Source of the DNA: Micromonospora mirobrigensis
GTDB taxonomy: Bacteria; Actinomycetota; Actinomycetes; Mycobacteriales; Micromonosporaceae
DNA length: 64,000 nucleotides
Assembly: GCF_900091555.1 (NCBI RefSeq)
Contig: NZ_FMCX01000003.1
Coordinates: 310,001 to 374,000 of the forward strand
Direction of reading: 5' to 3'
The notes under the pieces were generated by a model. That model did not search any database. It was not told the origin of the DNA and saw only the letters and a list, made by a program, of their open reading frames with translations. The position numbers were made by a program, and so were the translations under genes. Positions within the stretch are counted from its first letter, which is position 1, and each line of letters opens with the position of its first letter. Shown here in pieces: positions 50,753 to 59,828 of this stretch.

Positions 50753-52237
50753 GTGACCCCCGAGTACGTCGCCGCCATCGATCAGGGCACCACCTCGTCG
50801 CGGTGCATCGTCTTCGACCAGGCCGGAGAGATCGTCTCCGCTGCCCAGCGCGAGCACCGGCAGATCTTCCCGCAGCCCGGCTGGGTCGAGCACGACGCGG
50901 AGGAGATCTGGGACAACGTCCAGCGCGTGGTGCGCGACGCGCTGGCGGCCGCCGGGATCGGCCCGGACCGGCTCGCCGCCGTCGGGATCACCAACCAGCG
51001 GGAGACCACCGTGGTCTGGGACCGGGCCACCGGCCGCCCGGTCGCCAACGCCATCGTCTGGCAGGACACCCGCACCGGGCCGCTGCTGCGGGAGCTGGAC
51101 CGGGCGTACGGGGAGCAGCGGCTGCGCGAGCGGACCGGGCTGACCCTGGCCACCTACTTCGCCGGCCCCAAGCTGCGCTGGCTGCTCGACCACGTCGACG
51201 GGCTGCGCGAGCGCGCCGAGCGGGGCGAGGTGCTCTTCGGCACGATGGACAGCTGGCTGATCTGGAAGCTCACCGGGCGGCACGTCACCGACGTGACCAA
51301 CGCCAGCCGCACCATGCTGATGGACCTGCGCACCCTGGACTGGGATCCGGAGCTGCTGGACGCGATGCGGGTGCCGGCGGCGATGCTGCCGGAGATCCGC
51401 TGCTCGGCCGAGGTCTACGGTACCGCCGACGGGCTGCTCGCCGGGGTGCCGGTGGCCAGCGCCCTCGGCGACCAGCAGGCCGCCCTGTTCGGCCAGACCT
51501 GCTTCCAGCCGGGCGAGGCCAAGTGCACCTACGGCACCGGCAGCTTCCTGCTGCTCAACACCGGCGCCAGCCCGGTCGCCTCGGCACACGGGCTGCTCAC
51601 CACGGTCGCCTACCGGATCGACGGGCAACCACCGGCGTACGCGCTGGAGGGGGCGATCGCGGTGACCGGCTCGCTGGTGCAGTGGCTGCGGGACAACCTC
51701 GGCCTGATCTCCACCGCCGCCGAGGTGGAGGAGCTGGCCCGCAGCGTCGACGACAACGGCGGCTGCTACGTCGTACCGGCCTTCTCCGGGCTCTTCGCCC
51801 CACACTGGCGCAGCGACGCGCGCGGCGTGATTGCCGGGCTGACCGGCTACATCACCAAGGGGCACCTGGCCCGGGCGGTGCTGGAGGCGTCCGCCTGGCA
51901 GACCCGCGAGGTGGTCGACGCGATGAACGCCGACTCGGACGTGGCGCTGCGCCGGCTCCGGGTGGACGGCGGGATGACCGCCAACGGGCTGCTGATGGAG
52001 TTCCTCGCCGACGTGCTCGACGTCCCGGTGGTCCGCTCCCGCATCACCGAGACCACCTGCCTGGGCGCCGCGTACGCCGCCGGGCTCGCGGTCGGCTTCT
52101 GGCCGGACCTGGCCACCCTGCGCGAGCAGTGGCGCTCCGACGCGGAGTGGACCGCGCGGATGGACCCGGCGCTGCGCGAGCGCGAGCTGCGCCACTGGCG
52201 CAAGGCCGTCCAGCGCACCCTGGACTGGGTGGACTGA
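50753..52237 (+). CDS. glpK: Glycerol kinase
   Basis: 494 residues. FGGY fold: [17 protein letters not shown] (phosphate-1), [60 protein letters not shown] and [20 protein letters not shown]. It makes glycerol-3-phosphate. No glpF, glpD or regulator is adjacent, so it is isolated from the usual glycerol operon. A 22-bp tandem duplication covers its stop codon. Confidence 0.97.
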   Translation: MTPEYVAAIDQGTTSSRCIVFDQAGEIVSAAQREHRQIFPQPGWVEHDAEEIWDNVQRVVRDALAAAGIGPDRLAAVGITNQRETTVVWDRATGRPVANAIVWQDTRTGPLLRELDRAYGEQRLRERTGLTLATYFAGPKLRWLLDHVDGLRERAERGEVLFGTMDSWLIWKLTGRHVTDVTNASRTMLMDLRTLDWDPELLDAMRVPAAMLPEIRCSAEVYGTADGLLAGVPVASALGDQQAALFGQTCFQPGEAKCTYGTGSFLLLNTGASPVASAHGLLTTVAYRIDGQPPAYALEGAIAVTGSLVQWLRDNLGLISTAAEVEELARSVDDNGGCYVVPAFSGLFAPHWRSDARGVIAGLTGYITKGHLARAVLEASAWQTREVVDAMNADSDVALRRLRVDGGMTANGLLMEFLADVLDVPVVRSRITETTCLGAAYAAGLAVGFWPDLATLREQWRSDAEWTARMDPALRERELRHWRKAVQRTLDWVD

Positions 52238-52265
52238 CGGCTGGGACTGGGTGGACTGACGGCTG
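52222..52265 (+). repeat. 22-bp perfect tandem duplication over the glpK stop codon
   Basis: The unit beginning GGACTGGGTGGACTGACGG occurs at 52222-52243 and again at 52244-52265. The first copy encodes the end of GlpK and its TGA; the second is non-coding. Confidence 0.9.
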
Positions 52266-52349
52266 CGGACGCCGCCCGCGCCGCTCCCACCACCCGCGCC
52301 GCCCGCGTCACCAGCGCCACCGTCCGGTCGGCCCGTCCGGCGTCAGTGG

Positions 52350-52541
52350 TCAGCCGCGCTTGGCCAGCTCCACGAAGGCGCGCCAGGCGGCCGGGGCGAA
52401 GGCCAGGGTGCCGCCGTCGCGGTCCGTCGAGTCGCGCACCAGCACGCGGTCGACCAGGTTGTCGGCGACCTCGACGCAGGTGTTCCCGCCGTTGCCGGAG
52501 CGGGTCGACACCCGCCAGCGAGGGGTGGGCTCGGTGCTCAC
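52350..52541 (-). CDS. DUF397 domain protein
   Basis: 63 residues, one DUF397 domain: WRVSTRSGNGGNTCVEVADN, VLVRDSTDRDGGTLAFAPAAW and FVELAKRG. Its GTG start overlaps the TGA of the XRE regulator (GTGA). DUF397 and DUF5753-type XRE genes occur as pairs in large numbers in actinomycetes, and some pairs affect antibiotic production or behave like toxin-antitoxin modules. The biochemical role is unknown. Confidence 0.9.
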   Translation of the reverse strand: MSTEPTPRWRVSTRSGNGGNTCVEVADNLVDRVLVRDSTDRDGGTLAFAPAAWRAFVELAKRG

Positions 52542-53320
52542 AGCTCGTTCACCAGCTTCCCGATCAGGTCGACCGACACGCCGCCCGGCAGGGCCTCGCT
52601 CAGCAACACGTCCCACATCCTCCTGATGGTAGCCACCGCGTCCGGCCGGTCCACCACCTGGCCGAAGACACCGTCCACGTAGGCCACCTCGTCCCCGTCC
52701 GGCAGGGCGGCCAGCACGAACCCGCCCGCCAGCCCCGGATGGGCGCCCACCCCGGCGGGCACCACGTAGAGCTGGACGTGCGGCAGCGCCGCCAGCTCGA
52801 CCAGCCGCTCCAACTGGGCCAGGTGCACGTCCCGGTCGCCGACCACCCGGCGCAGCGCGCTCTCGTCGACGATCGCCGTGAACCGCTTCGGGGCGTCGCC
52901 GGTGAGCAGCTCCTGGCGGGTCAGCCGGGCCGCCACCAACTGGTCGACCTCGGCCGGGGTGTGCGTGCCCTGCCCGCCGAGCACCGCCCGCGCGTACGCC
53001 TCGGTCTGCATCAGACCCGGCACCAACGACGGCTCCGACGTGCGGAGCGCGAGCGCCTCGGTCTCGATGCCCCGCCAGGGCGCGAACCAGGCCGGCGACT
53101 CCTGCCGGGCGGCGAGCGCCAGCAGCTCGGCCAGCAGCCCACCGGTGCCCAGCGCCTCGTCGGCCGCCGCCGCGAACTGCGGAGTGGGCCGCCGACGAGC
53201 GGTCTCGATGGCCGCGATGGTGGACGGACTCCACCTGATCAGCTCCGCCAGGGCCTCCTGCGAGATGCCCGCACTCGCGCGGGCCGCCTTGAGCGCCCGG
53301 ATCCACATGTCGCCGTTCAT
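52538..53320 (-). CDS. XRE-family helix-turn-helix regulator with DUF5753 domain
   Basis: 260 residues. XRE HTH at about 5-60 (LKAARASAGISQEALAELIR, STIAAIETARRRPT), then the DUF5753 region (about 80-255: PSLVPGLMQTEAYARAVL, DESALRRVVGDRDVHLAQLE and LPHVQLYVVPAGVGAHPGL). It is the regulator half of the XRE/DUF397 pair. ATG 53320 follows GGAAGGG; an upstream extension looks non-coding. Confidence 0.92.
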   Translation of the reverse strand: MNGDMWIRALKAARASAGISQEALAELIRWSPSTIAAIETARRRPTPQFAAAADEALGTGGLLAELLALAARQESPAWFAPWRGIETEALALRTSEPSLVPGLMQTEAYARAVLGGQGTHTPAEVDQLVAARLTRQELLTGDAPKRFTAIVDESALRRVVGDRDVHLAQLERLVELAALPHVQLYVVPAGVGAHPGLAGGFVLAALPDGDEVAYVDGVFGQVVDRPDAVATIRRMWDVLLSEALPGGVSVDLIGKLVNEL

Positions 53321-53416
53321 CCGACCCTTCCCGACATCCACCGAGGGTGACCGGACCATCCTCGACGGTCACCGGCGGGTCGGTCCAGGGCTTGCGGCGA
53401 TATCGGGGTGTCCCGG

Positions 53417-54250
53417 TCAGGCCCAGCGGTTGCCGGTGAGCTTCTCGTAGACCTCGACGTAGCGGGCCCGGGTCGCCTCGACCACCTCGGCCGGCACCTC
53501 GGGGGCGGGGGCCTGCTTGTCCCAACCGCTGTTGGTGGCCCAGTCCCGGACGTACTGCTTGTCGTAGGAGAACTGGCCGCGCCCCGGCTGGTACGACTCG
53601 GCCGGCCAGTACCGCGACGAGTCGGAGGTGAGCACCTCGTCGCCGAGGACCAGGGTGCCGTCCGGCGCCCAACCCAGCTCGATCTTGGTGTCGGCGACCA
53701 GGATACCCCGGTCGGCGGCGATCTCGGCGCCGCGCCGGTAGACGTCGATGGTGATCTGCCGCAGCCGCTCGGCGGTCTCCGCGCCGACCTTGTCCACCAC
53801 CTCGGCGAAGGTGATCGGCTCGTCGTGCTCGCCCACCGGCGCCTTGGTGGACGGCGTGAAGATCGGCTCGGGCAGGATGGACGCCTCGACCAGGCCGCGG
53901 GGCAGCGCCACGCCGGAGACGGCGCCGGTGCGCTCGTACTCCTTGAGGCCGCCGCCGGTGAGATAGCCGCGGGCCACGCACTCCACCGGGACCATGTCCA
54001 GCCGGCGGCACCGGATCGCCCGGCCGGCGAACTCGGCCGGCACGTCGGTGGCCGAAACGACATGGTTCGGCACCAGGTCGGCGAGCTGCTCGAACCACCA
54101 CAGCGACAGGGCGGTGAGCAGCCGGCCCTTGTCCGGGATCGGCGTCGGGAGCACCACGTCGTAGACGGAGATGCGGTCGGAGGCGACCAGGATCAGGTCG
54201 TCGCCGTCGGCGTACACGTCCCGAACCTTGCCCGAGTGCAGAAGTTCCAC
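53417..54250 (-). CDS. purC: SAICAR synthase (phosphoribosylaminoimidazole-succinocarboxamide synthase)
   Basis: 277 residues. LLHSGKVRDVYADGDDLILVASDRISVYD, VPVECVARGYLTGGGLKEY and ILVADTKIELGWAPDG then LGDEVLTSDSSRYWP are the family motifs. It joins aspartate to CAIR in purine synthesis. GTG 54250 is the first codon consistent with the family start. No other pur gene lies in the window. Confidence 0.96.
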   Translation of the reverse strand: MELLHSGKVRDVYADGDDLILVASDRISVYDVVLPTPIPDKGRLLTALSLWWFEQLADLVPNHVVSATDVPAEFAGRAIRCRRLDMVPVECVARGYLTGGGLKEYERTGAVSGVALPRGLVEASILPEPIFTPSTKAPVGEHDEPITFAEVVDKVGAETAERLRQITIDVYRRGAEIAADRGILVADTKIELGWAPDGTLVLGDEVLTSDSSRYWPAESYQPGRGQFSYDKQYVRDWATNSGWDKQAPAPEVPAEVVEATRARYVEVYEKLTGNRWA

Positions 54251-54356
54251 GCGCCCTAGTACACCACGGGGGCGGACCGCCCCCGATCCGGCCACCCCGG
54301 CCGACCACCTGGCGGCCGGACCGTCCGCCCGGCGGAGCCCACCACCCGACCCGGCG

Positions 54357-54385
54357 TTGACACCCACCGCCGCGACCTGTGTAAA
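54357..54385 (+). promoter_or_regulatory. Promoter of the sugar-binding lipoprotein gene
   Basis: TTGACA (54357-54362), 17 bases, TGTAAA (54380-54385). Leader of about 40 bases with AGGAGG. Confidence 0.5.
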
Positions 54386-54430
54386 TGATCAGATCGCACC
54401 CACCCCGTCCCACCATCCAGGAGGAGCCAC

Positions 54431-55759
54431 GTGTCCGCTGCCCGGCCCACCGCCTCCCGCGCCGCCGGGCTCGGCCGGCGCCGGCTCCTCGGCGGGCTGC
54501 TCGGGCTGCCCGTGCTGGCCGGCGGCGGCCTGACCGGCTGCGGGGACGCACCGACGGCCCGGGTCGACGACGGCCCGGTCGAGCTGTCGGTCTTCTGGTG
54601 GGGCGGGACGAAACGCGCCCAGGCCACCGAGCAGGCGTTGCGCCTCTACTCGCAGCGCAACCCGCGGGTCAGCTTCCGGGTCACCTGGCAGTCGCTGAGC
54701 GGCTACTACGACCGGGTGGCCACCCAGGCGGTCGGCGGCAACGTGCCGGACCTGTTCCAGATCGACGACACCGTCCTCACCGAGTACGCCCGGCGCCAGA
54801 TCGTCCTGGACCTCAGCCGACACGTCGCGGACCGGCGGCTCGACCTGAGCGGCCTGCCCGCCGGACTGGCGCGGTACGGGCAGGTCGAGGGGCGGACCAT
54901 GGCCGTCGCCGCGGGGCAGAGCCTGCCCGTGCTGGTCTGGAACGCGGACCTGCTGAGCCGGCTGGAGGTGCCCGCGCCGACCGGTGGGATGCCCTGGCCC
55001 GACTACATCGCCTGGGCGGCCCGGGTGACCCGCGCGGCGGGCGGCCGGCTGGCCGGGACGGTGGACCCCTCCGGGGACTACCGGGCGTTCTGGCTCTGGC
55101 TGCGGTCCCGCGGGGGTGAGCTGTACCAGGACCGCCAGCTCGGCTTCGGCTCCGGCGAGCTGCTGGACTGGTTCGAGCTGTGGGAACGGGCCCGCTCCGA
55201 CCGGGCCACCCCCGGCGCCGCCCTGGCCGACCAGGCCGACACCGCCGACCCGTCCCGGCAGGGAGTGGTCCGCGGACACACCGCCGCGTCGTTCAGCTGG
55301 TCGCACCAGTTCCCCGACCTTCAGCGCTACACCGACGACCGGCTCTCCGTGACCGCCTTCCCCGGCCCGGCCGCCGCCCAGTGGCCCCGCGCCTCGATGT
55401 ACTGGGCCGGATTCCGGGGCACCCGCCATCCGGACCTGGTGGTCGACGTGATCGACTTCCTGGTCAACGACGTCGCGGCCGGCCGGATCCTCGGCCAGGA
55501 ACGGGGCCTGAACCCCAGCCAGGCGGTCCGGGCGGCGGTCCGCGGGACGCTCACCGAACCGGGCCGCAAGCAGGTCGCCGCGCTCGCCGAGGGCCTGTCC
55601 GGGTTCCTCGGGCCGGCACCGGAGCCGCCGGCGAAGGGACACGCCGCCGTACGGCGGCTGCTGGTCGCCGCCGCCGAGAGCATCCGCTCCGGTGATGCCG
55701 GGGCGCGGTCGGCGACCTCGAAGTTCATGGCCCAGGCGAACGCGGCGCTGGCCGGCTGA
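54431..55759 (+). CDS. ABC transporter sugar-binding lipoprotein (orphan)
   Basis: 442 residues. The Tat-like RRR at 16-18 and a lipobox LTGC (Cys37) direct export and lipidation. The mature protein is a type 1 extracellular solute-binding protein (VELSVFWWGGTKRAQATEQALRL..., VGGNVPDLFQIDDTVLTEYAR, FLVNDVAAGRILGQERGLNPSQ), like maltose/oligosaccharide binders. No permease or ATPase gene is nearby, so it probably uses a shared or distant transporter. GTG start, AGGAGG. Confidence 0.9.
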   Translation: MSAARPTASRAAGLGRRRLLGGLLGLPVLAGGGLTGCGDAPTARVDDGPVELSVFWWGGTKRAQATEQALRLYSQRNPRVSFRVTWQSLSGYYDRVATQAVGGNVPDLFQIDDTVLTEYARRQIVLDLSRHVADRRLDLSGLPAGLARYGQVEGRTMAVAAGQSLPVLVWNADLLSRLEVPAPTGGMPWPDYIAWAARVTRAAGGRLAGTVDPSGDYRAFWLWLRSRGGELYQDRQLGFGSGELLDWFELWERARSDRATPGAALADQADTADPSRQGVVRGHTAASFSWSHQFPDLQRYTDDRLSVTAFPGPAAAQWPRASMYWAGFRGTRHPDLVVDVIDFLVNDVAAGRILGQERGLNPSQAVRAAVRGTLTEPGRKQVAALAEGLSGFLGPAPEPPAKGHAAVRRLLVAAAESIRSGDAGARSATSKFMAQANAALAG

Positions 55760-55804
55760 AACCGGGGGCGGGCCGGGCCCGCCCCCGGTCGAATCGACAC
55801 CGGG

Positions 55805-56056
55805 TCAGCGCGGCGGGCCGCCACGCCGGTTACGCATCAGCCGCAGGATCAGCAGCACGATCCCGCCGACCACGACCAGGCAGCAGAGCAGGCCGATGAA
55901 GCCGAAGCCGCCGCCGCGGGAGCGCCGCCGGGCGGCCTCCACGACCAGTTCGCCCGTCCCGCTGGACGCCCAGGCGGCGACCGGGACGAACACCGAGAGC
56001 ACCGCCGCACCGAGGACCGCGCTGAGCCGGCCCCACCACTTGTTCCACGAAGACAT
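55805..56056 (-). CDS. Small secreted or membrane protein with two hydrophobic segments
   Basis: 83 residues. A signal-like N-terminus (LSAVLGAAVLSVFVPVAAWA, possible cleavage after AWA-S), a basic patch RRRSRGGG at about 44-51 and a second helix GLLCCLVVVGGIVLLILRL near the end, then RNRRGGPPR. Either one mature single-pass protein or two TM segments. Family unknown. Confidence 0.65.
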   Translation of the reverse strand: MSSWNKWWGRLSAVLGAAVLSVFVPVAAWASSGTGELVVEAARRRSRGGGFGFIGLLCCLVVVGGIVLLILRLMRNRRGGPPR

Positions 56057-56133
56057 GACCCCATCCTCGCCCAGCGGCGCAACCCCGGCACGTCGAAGCG
56101 GCGACCCACGGCGTGCCGCGCGCCGGGAGACGA

Positions 56134-56167
56134 CGAAGGGCCCGGAGGAGATCCTCCGGGCCCTTCG
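56134..56167. terminator. Terminator of tRNA-fMet copy 1
   Basis: CGAAGGGCCCGGAGGA (56134-56149) pairs over 16 bases with its exact reverse complement at 56152-56167. Copy 2's terminator differs by a compensating pair. Confidence 0.75.
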
Positions 56168-56175
56168 ACTGCGAG

Positions 56176-56249
56176 TAGCGGGGACAGGATTTGAACCTGC
56201 GACCTCTGGGTTATGAGCCCAGCGAGCTACCGAGCTGCTCCACCCCGCG
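56176..56249 (-). tRNA. Initiator tRNA-fMet (CAU), copy 1
   Basis: 74 nt, CCA not encoded. The anticodon CAU is flanked by three G-C pairs in the stem (GGG...CCC), and the first base, C, does not pair with position 72, both marks of an initiator. T-loop TTCAAAT. Identical to the copy at 56455-56528. On the minus strand a TAGGCT hexamer at 56262-56267 could be its -10. Confidence 0.95.
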
Positions 56250-56412
56250 TCGGTATGTACAGCCTATCGCATCTCCGCGAGGGAGATCAGCCGGGTCCCC
56301 CATCCCGCTCCCCCGACCCCGAGACGGGCGCCCGACGCGAGAAGGCCGAGGGCGGGAACCGCCGGCCCGAGGGGTACGCCCGGGAGCGTGAGCAGATCAC
56401 CCCCGGCAACGG

Positions 56413-56446
56413 CGAAGGCCCCGGAGGAGATCCTCCGGGGCCTTCG
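56413..56446. terminator. Terminator of tRNA-fMet copy 2
   Basis: CGAAGGCCCCGGAGGA (56413-56428) pairs with TCCTCCGGGGCCTTCG (56431-56446). A G-to-C change relative to copy 1 is matched by C-to-G in the other arm. Confidence 0.75.
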
Positions 56447-56454
56447 ACTGCGAG

Positions 56455-56528
56455 TAGCGGGGACAGGATTTGAACCTGCGACCTCTGGGTTATGAGCCCA
56501 GCGAGCTACCGAGCTGCTCCACCCCGCG
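56455..56528 (-). tRNA. Initiator tRNA-fMet (CAU), copy 2
   Basis: 74 nt, same sequence as copy 1 across the whole gene. It is the upstream copy on the minus strand. A promoter TTGCGG-18-TAGTGT at about 56542-56571 precedes it. The 217 bases to the UPF0182 gene hold nothing else. Confidence 0.95.
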
Positions 56529-56541
56529 TCGGCTCCTGAAC

Positions 56542-56571
56542 ACTAGCGCAGCCTGCCCCCGAACCGCAAAA
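56542..56571 (-). promoter_or_regulatory. Promoter of tRNA-fMet copy 2
   Basis: On the minus strand TTGCGG, 18 bases, TAGTGT, ending a short distance before the mature 5' end. Position read by eye to within a few bases. Confidence 0.5.
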
Positions 56572-56745
56572 CGACCCCGTCGGGCACAAGCCGGACGCCC
56601 CACGCGCGGCTCCCACCAGAACGCCCCGATCGCGGAAAGTTGGGCCATCCGGGGGGCCGGAACGCCGCCTGAGACGGCGGGAGCCCGCGGCCGTGGACCG
56701 GGGAGGTCCACCGCCACGGGCTCCGAGGAAGCCGGTCCGCCCGGG

Positions 56746-59694
56746 TCAGCCGTTCGGTGACGGCGCCGGGGAGGCCGACGGGCTGCCGCCCGCCGGCCGG
56801 CCGGCCGCCTGCTGGGCCTGCTGGAAGGCGGTCATCGCCTCGTCCAGGGTCTTCAGCGCCTGGCCGTACCGCTCGAAGTCGCCGGAGGTCTGCGCCGCCT
56901 TGACCTCGGTGATGGCCTGCTCCACCCGGTCCGCCGCGGTGGCCAGCTCACCGGGGAGCGGCGGCGGACCGGCGTTGGTGGGGGGCGGGGTGCCACCGGT
57001 GGACGGCGGGGTGCCGCCCTGCGGCGCCCCCTTGCCCTGTTCGACCAGCTGCTTGATGCCGTCGGTCAGGTTGTTCGCCAGCGCCACGTACGAGCCACCG
57101 TCGCCGTACGACACGAGCACCCGCTGGAGCAGCGGGAAGGCGGTCTGGTTGTTGCTCTTCACGTAGACCGGCTCGACGTAGAGCATCCCGTCGCCGAAGG
57201 GCAGCGAGAGCAGGTTGCCGTACTGCACCTGGGCCTGGCCGCCCACCGAGAGGACGTTGAGCCGCTCCCGGATGTCGCCGTTGTTGGTCATCTGCTGGTG
57301 CACCTGCACCGGGCCGCCGACCCGGGTCTGGTCCGGCAGCTCCCACACCTCCAGCGTCGGCTGCCCGTCGACGTACGACCCGGAGATCAGCGCGGCGAGG
57401 TTCTGCCGCCCGTTCGGGGTGACCGCGGAGGTGAGCTGGAACCGCGGGTCCTCCTGACCGGGGAACTCGGTGAAGAGGTAGTACGGCGGCTGCTTCTGGC
57501 CGCTGTCCGGCGCGTCCGGCACGTTCGGCACCTGCCAGAAGTCCTGGCCGGAGTAGAAGTCGCCCGGGTTGGTGACGTGGAACTTGGTGAGCAGGTTGCG
57601 CTGCACCTTGAACATGTCGGCCGGGTAGCGGAAGTGCGCGCTCAGCTCCGCCGGGATCTCGGCCTTCGGCAGCAGCAGGTCGCCGCCGAACGCCTTGTTC
57701 CACGCCTTCAGCACCGGGTCGGTGTCGTCGAACTCGTAGAGCCGGACCGTGCCGTCGTACGCGTCGACGGTGGCCTTGACCGAGTTGCGCATGTAGTTGA
57801 CGTTCTCCCGGGCCAGCTGGAAGGTGCCCCGGTTGGTCAGCTCGTCGGTGGTCTCCTGCTGCAGGTTCACCCGCTCCGCGTACGGGTAGGTCGCCGCCGT
57901 GGTGTAGCCGTCGACGATCCACTGGACCCGCCCGTCGACCACCGCCGGGTACGGGTCACCGTCGAGGGTGAGGAACGGTGCGACCTTCTCCACCCGGTCC
58001 CGCGGGTTGCGGACGTACAGCAGCTTGGACTTGTCATTGACCGACTCGGAGAGCAGGAAGTTCGACTCCTGCTCCTTGATGGCGTAGAGCAGCCGGCGGG
58101 TGAACGACCCGATCTTGACGCCGCCCTCGCCGGTGTAGGTGTAGTACTGCTCGCCGCCGGTCGAGGTCGGGCGGTCGAACTCGACGTTGCGGTCGCCGGT
58201 CTGCCCGACGATCGCGTAGTCGTCGGCACCCATCCGCTCGCCGTAGTAGATCCGCGGCTGTTCGGTCGGGATCTGGTCCGTCGGGGAGGTGCAGCCGGCC
58301 GCCTCCTTGGCGGGGTCGCCCAGCGAGCCGGAGACGAAGTACGGCACGCCGTTGCAGATCTGGTTCGCCGGGGCGGCGACCAGGCCGTACCCGTGGGTGT
58401 AGACGGTGTGCTTGTTGATCCAGTTGTTCTGGCTCAGCTCGCCGTAGTTGATCTCCCGGACGCCGACCACGTAGTCGGAGGTCTTCCCGTTCACCGGGTA
58501 CCGGTCGATGTCCAGCTTCGGGCCGAAGTCGTAGAAGCCCCGCACCTGCTGGAGCTGGGTGTACGTCTCGGAGACCAGCTGCGGGTCGAGCAGCCGGGCG
58601 TTGCCCACCACCGAGGTGTCGGTGGCCAGGCTGGCCGGCGGGACGAGGTTGCTCGCCGCGTACCCCTGCGTCTTCGTCTCCTTGAGGCCGAACGCGGAGC
58701 GGGTGGCCTCGATGCTCCGCGCGATGTACGGCGCCTCCTTGTCCCGGGCGCTCGGCTTGACCTCGAAGGTCTGCACGGCCCACGGGTAGATGCCGCCGAT
58801 GGCGACCGCGGAGACCCCGAGCAGGGCCAGCGCGATGCCGGGCCAGACCAGGTTCCGCATAACCGCGTTGGAGAAGACGATGATCGCGATGGCCACCACG
58901 ATCGAGATGTAGGCGAGGATCTCCTTGGCCGGCAGCAGCGCGTTGACGTCGGCGTAGCCGGCGCCGTAGAGCTTGGCGCCCTCGTTGTACTCCAGCAGCA
59001 TGGCCCGCCGGTCCAGCACGTACGCGATGGCCTTGAGCAGCACGAAGACCGCGACGAGCGTGCTCAGGTGGGCCCGCGCGGCGTTGGTCATCCGGTCTCC
59101 CACGCCCTGCAACCGCACCCCGCCGAAGACGTAGTGCACGGCCAGCGCGCCGAGCAGCGAGAGCACCACCGCGGTGAAGCCGACCCCGAGCAGGTAGCGC
59201 CAGAACGGCAGCTGGAAGACGTAGAACCCGATGTCGACCCCGAATTCCGGGTCCTTGACGCCGAAGTTCCCGCCGTTGCGGAAGAGCAGCCACTGGTTCC
59301 ACCGGCTCTGCGCCGACAGGCCGGCGAAGAGGCCGATCACGCCGGCCACCACGGCGATCCAGGTGCCCAGCCGGGGGGTGAGCAGCATCCGGTAGCGCTC
59401 CAGGGTGGCCTGCTCCAGCGAGTGCGGGCGCAGCTGGGGCCGGAGTCGGTACGCCAGCCAGAGGTTGCCGCCGATCACCGCCGCCATGCCGAGGCCGACC
59501 GCCAGGAAGAGCAGCAGCCGGGTGGTCAGCACCCCGGTGAAAACCTCCGTGTAGCGGACCTCGGAGAACCAGAGCCAGTCCGTCCACGCCTGCACACCCC
59601 AACCGAGCAGGGTGAAGAGCACGAAGACGGCGACCAGGACACCGATGGTGACGCGCCCGCGCCGGCTCATCCTGGGCATGGGGCTGCTACGCAT
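56746..59694 (-). CDS. UPF0182 family membrane protein
   Basis: 982 residues. Seven N-terminal helices (about residues 15-320) begin with RGRVTIGVLVAVFVLFTLLG. A large soluble domain follows (YTQLQQVRGFYDFGPKLDIDRY; NWINKHTVYTHGYG), as in other UPF0182 proteins, then a Pro/Gly-rich linker and a coiled-coil-like C-terminal helix. Function unknown. It matches Rv3193c in M. tuberculosis and is followed by the same neighbours as there. ATG 59694 is chosen among three clustered in-frame ATGs. Confidence 0.9.
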   Translation of the reverse strand: MRSSPMPRMSRRGRVTIGVLVAVFVLFTLLGWGVQAWTDWLWFSEVRYTEVFTGVLTTRLLLFLAVGLGMAAVIGGNLWLAYRLRPQLRPHSLEQATLERYRMLLTPRLGTWIAVVAGVIGLFAGLSAQSRWNQWLLFRNGGNFGVKDPEFGVDIGFYVFQLPFWRYLLGVGFTAVVLSLLGALAVHYVFGGVRLQGVGDRMTNAARAHLSTLVAVFVLLKAIAYVLDRRAMLLEYNEGAKLYGAGYADVNALLPAKEILAYISIVVAIAIIVFSNAVMRNLVWPGIALALLGVSAVAIGGIYPWAVQTFEVKPSARDKEAPYIARSIEATRSAFGLKETKTQGYAASNLVPPASLATDTSVVGNARLLDPQLVSETYTQLQQVRGFYDFGPKLDIDRYPVNGKTSDYVVGVREINYGELSQNNWINKHTVYTHGYGLVAAPANQICNGVPYFVSGSLGDPAKEAAGCTSPTDQIPTEQPRIYYGERMGADDYAIVGQTGDRNVEFDRPTSTGGEQYYTYTGEGGVKIGSFTRRLLYAIKEQESNFLLSESVNDKSKLLYVRNPRDRVEKVAPFLTLDGDPYPAVVDGRVQWIVDGYTTAATYPYAERVNLQQETTDELTNRGTFQLARENVNYMRNSVKATVDAYDGTVRLYEFDDTDPVLKAWNKAFGGDLLLPKAEIPAELSAHFRYPADMFKVQRNLLTKFHVTNPGDFYSGQDFWQVPNVPDAPDSGQKQPPYYLFTEFPGQEDPRFQLTSAVTPNGRQNLAALISGSYVDGQPTLEVWELPDQTRVGGPVQVHQQMTNNGDIRERLNVLSVGGQAQVQYGNLLSLPFGDGMLYVEPVYVKSNNQTAFPLLQRVLVSYGDGGSYVALANNLTDGIKQLVEQGKGAPQGGTPPSTGGTPPPTNAGPPPLPGELATAADRVEQAITEVKAAQTSGDFERYGQALKTLDEAMTAFQQAQQAAGRPAGGSPSASPAPSPNG

Positions 59695-59828
59695 GACCAC
59701 TGTTGGCTCCGCACGCTCGATGTGATCGGCTCCGACCAGGCACCCAGAGTACGGGGTGTTCCTGAACACGTCGGGTCCACCTCACGCCGCGCCGCCCGCC
59801 GGCGACGGGCGGGAACGGTCGCCGGCCG

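Noticed and set aside
56176..56528. Duplicated tRNA-fMet as att sites of an integrated element
   Set aside because: Only 205 bases lie between the copies, with no integrase or cargo; each copy has its own terminator, so simple duplication explains it.
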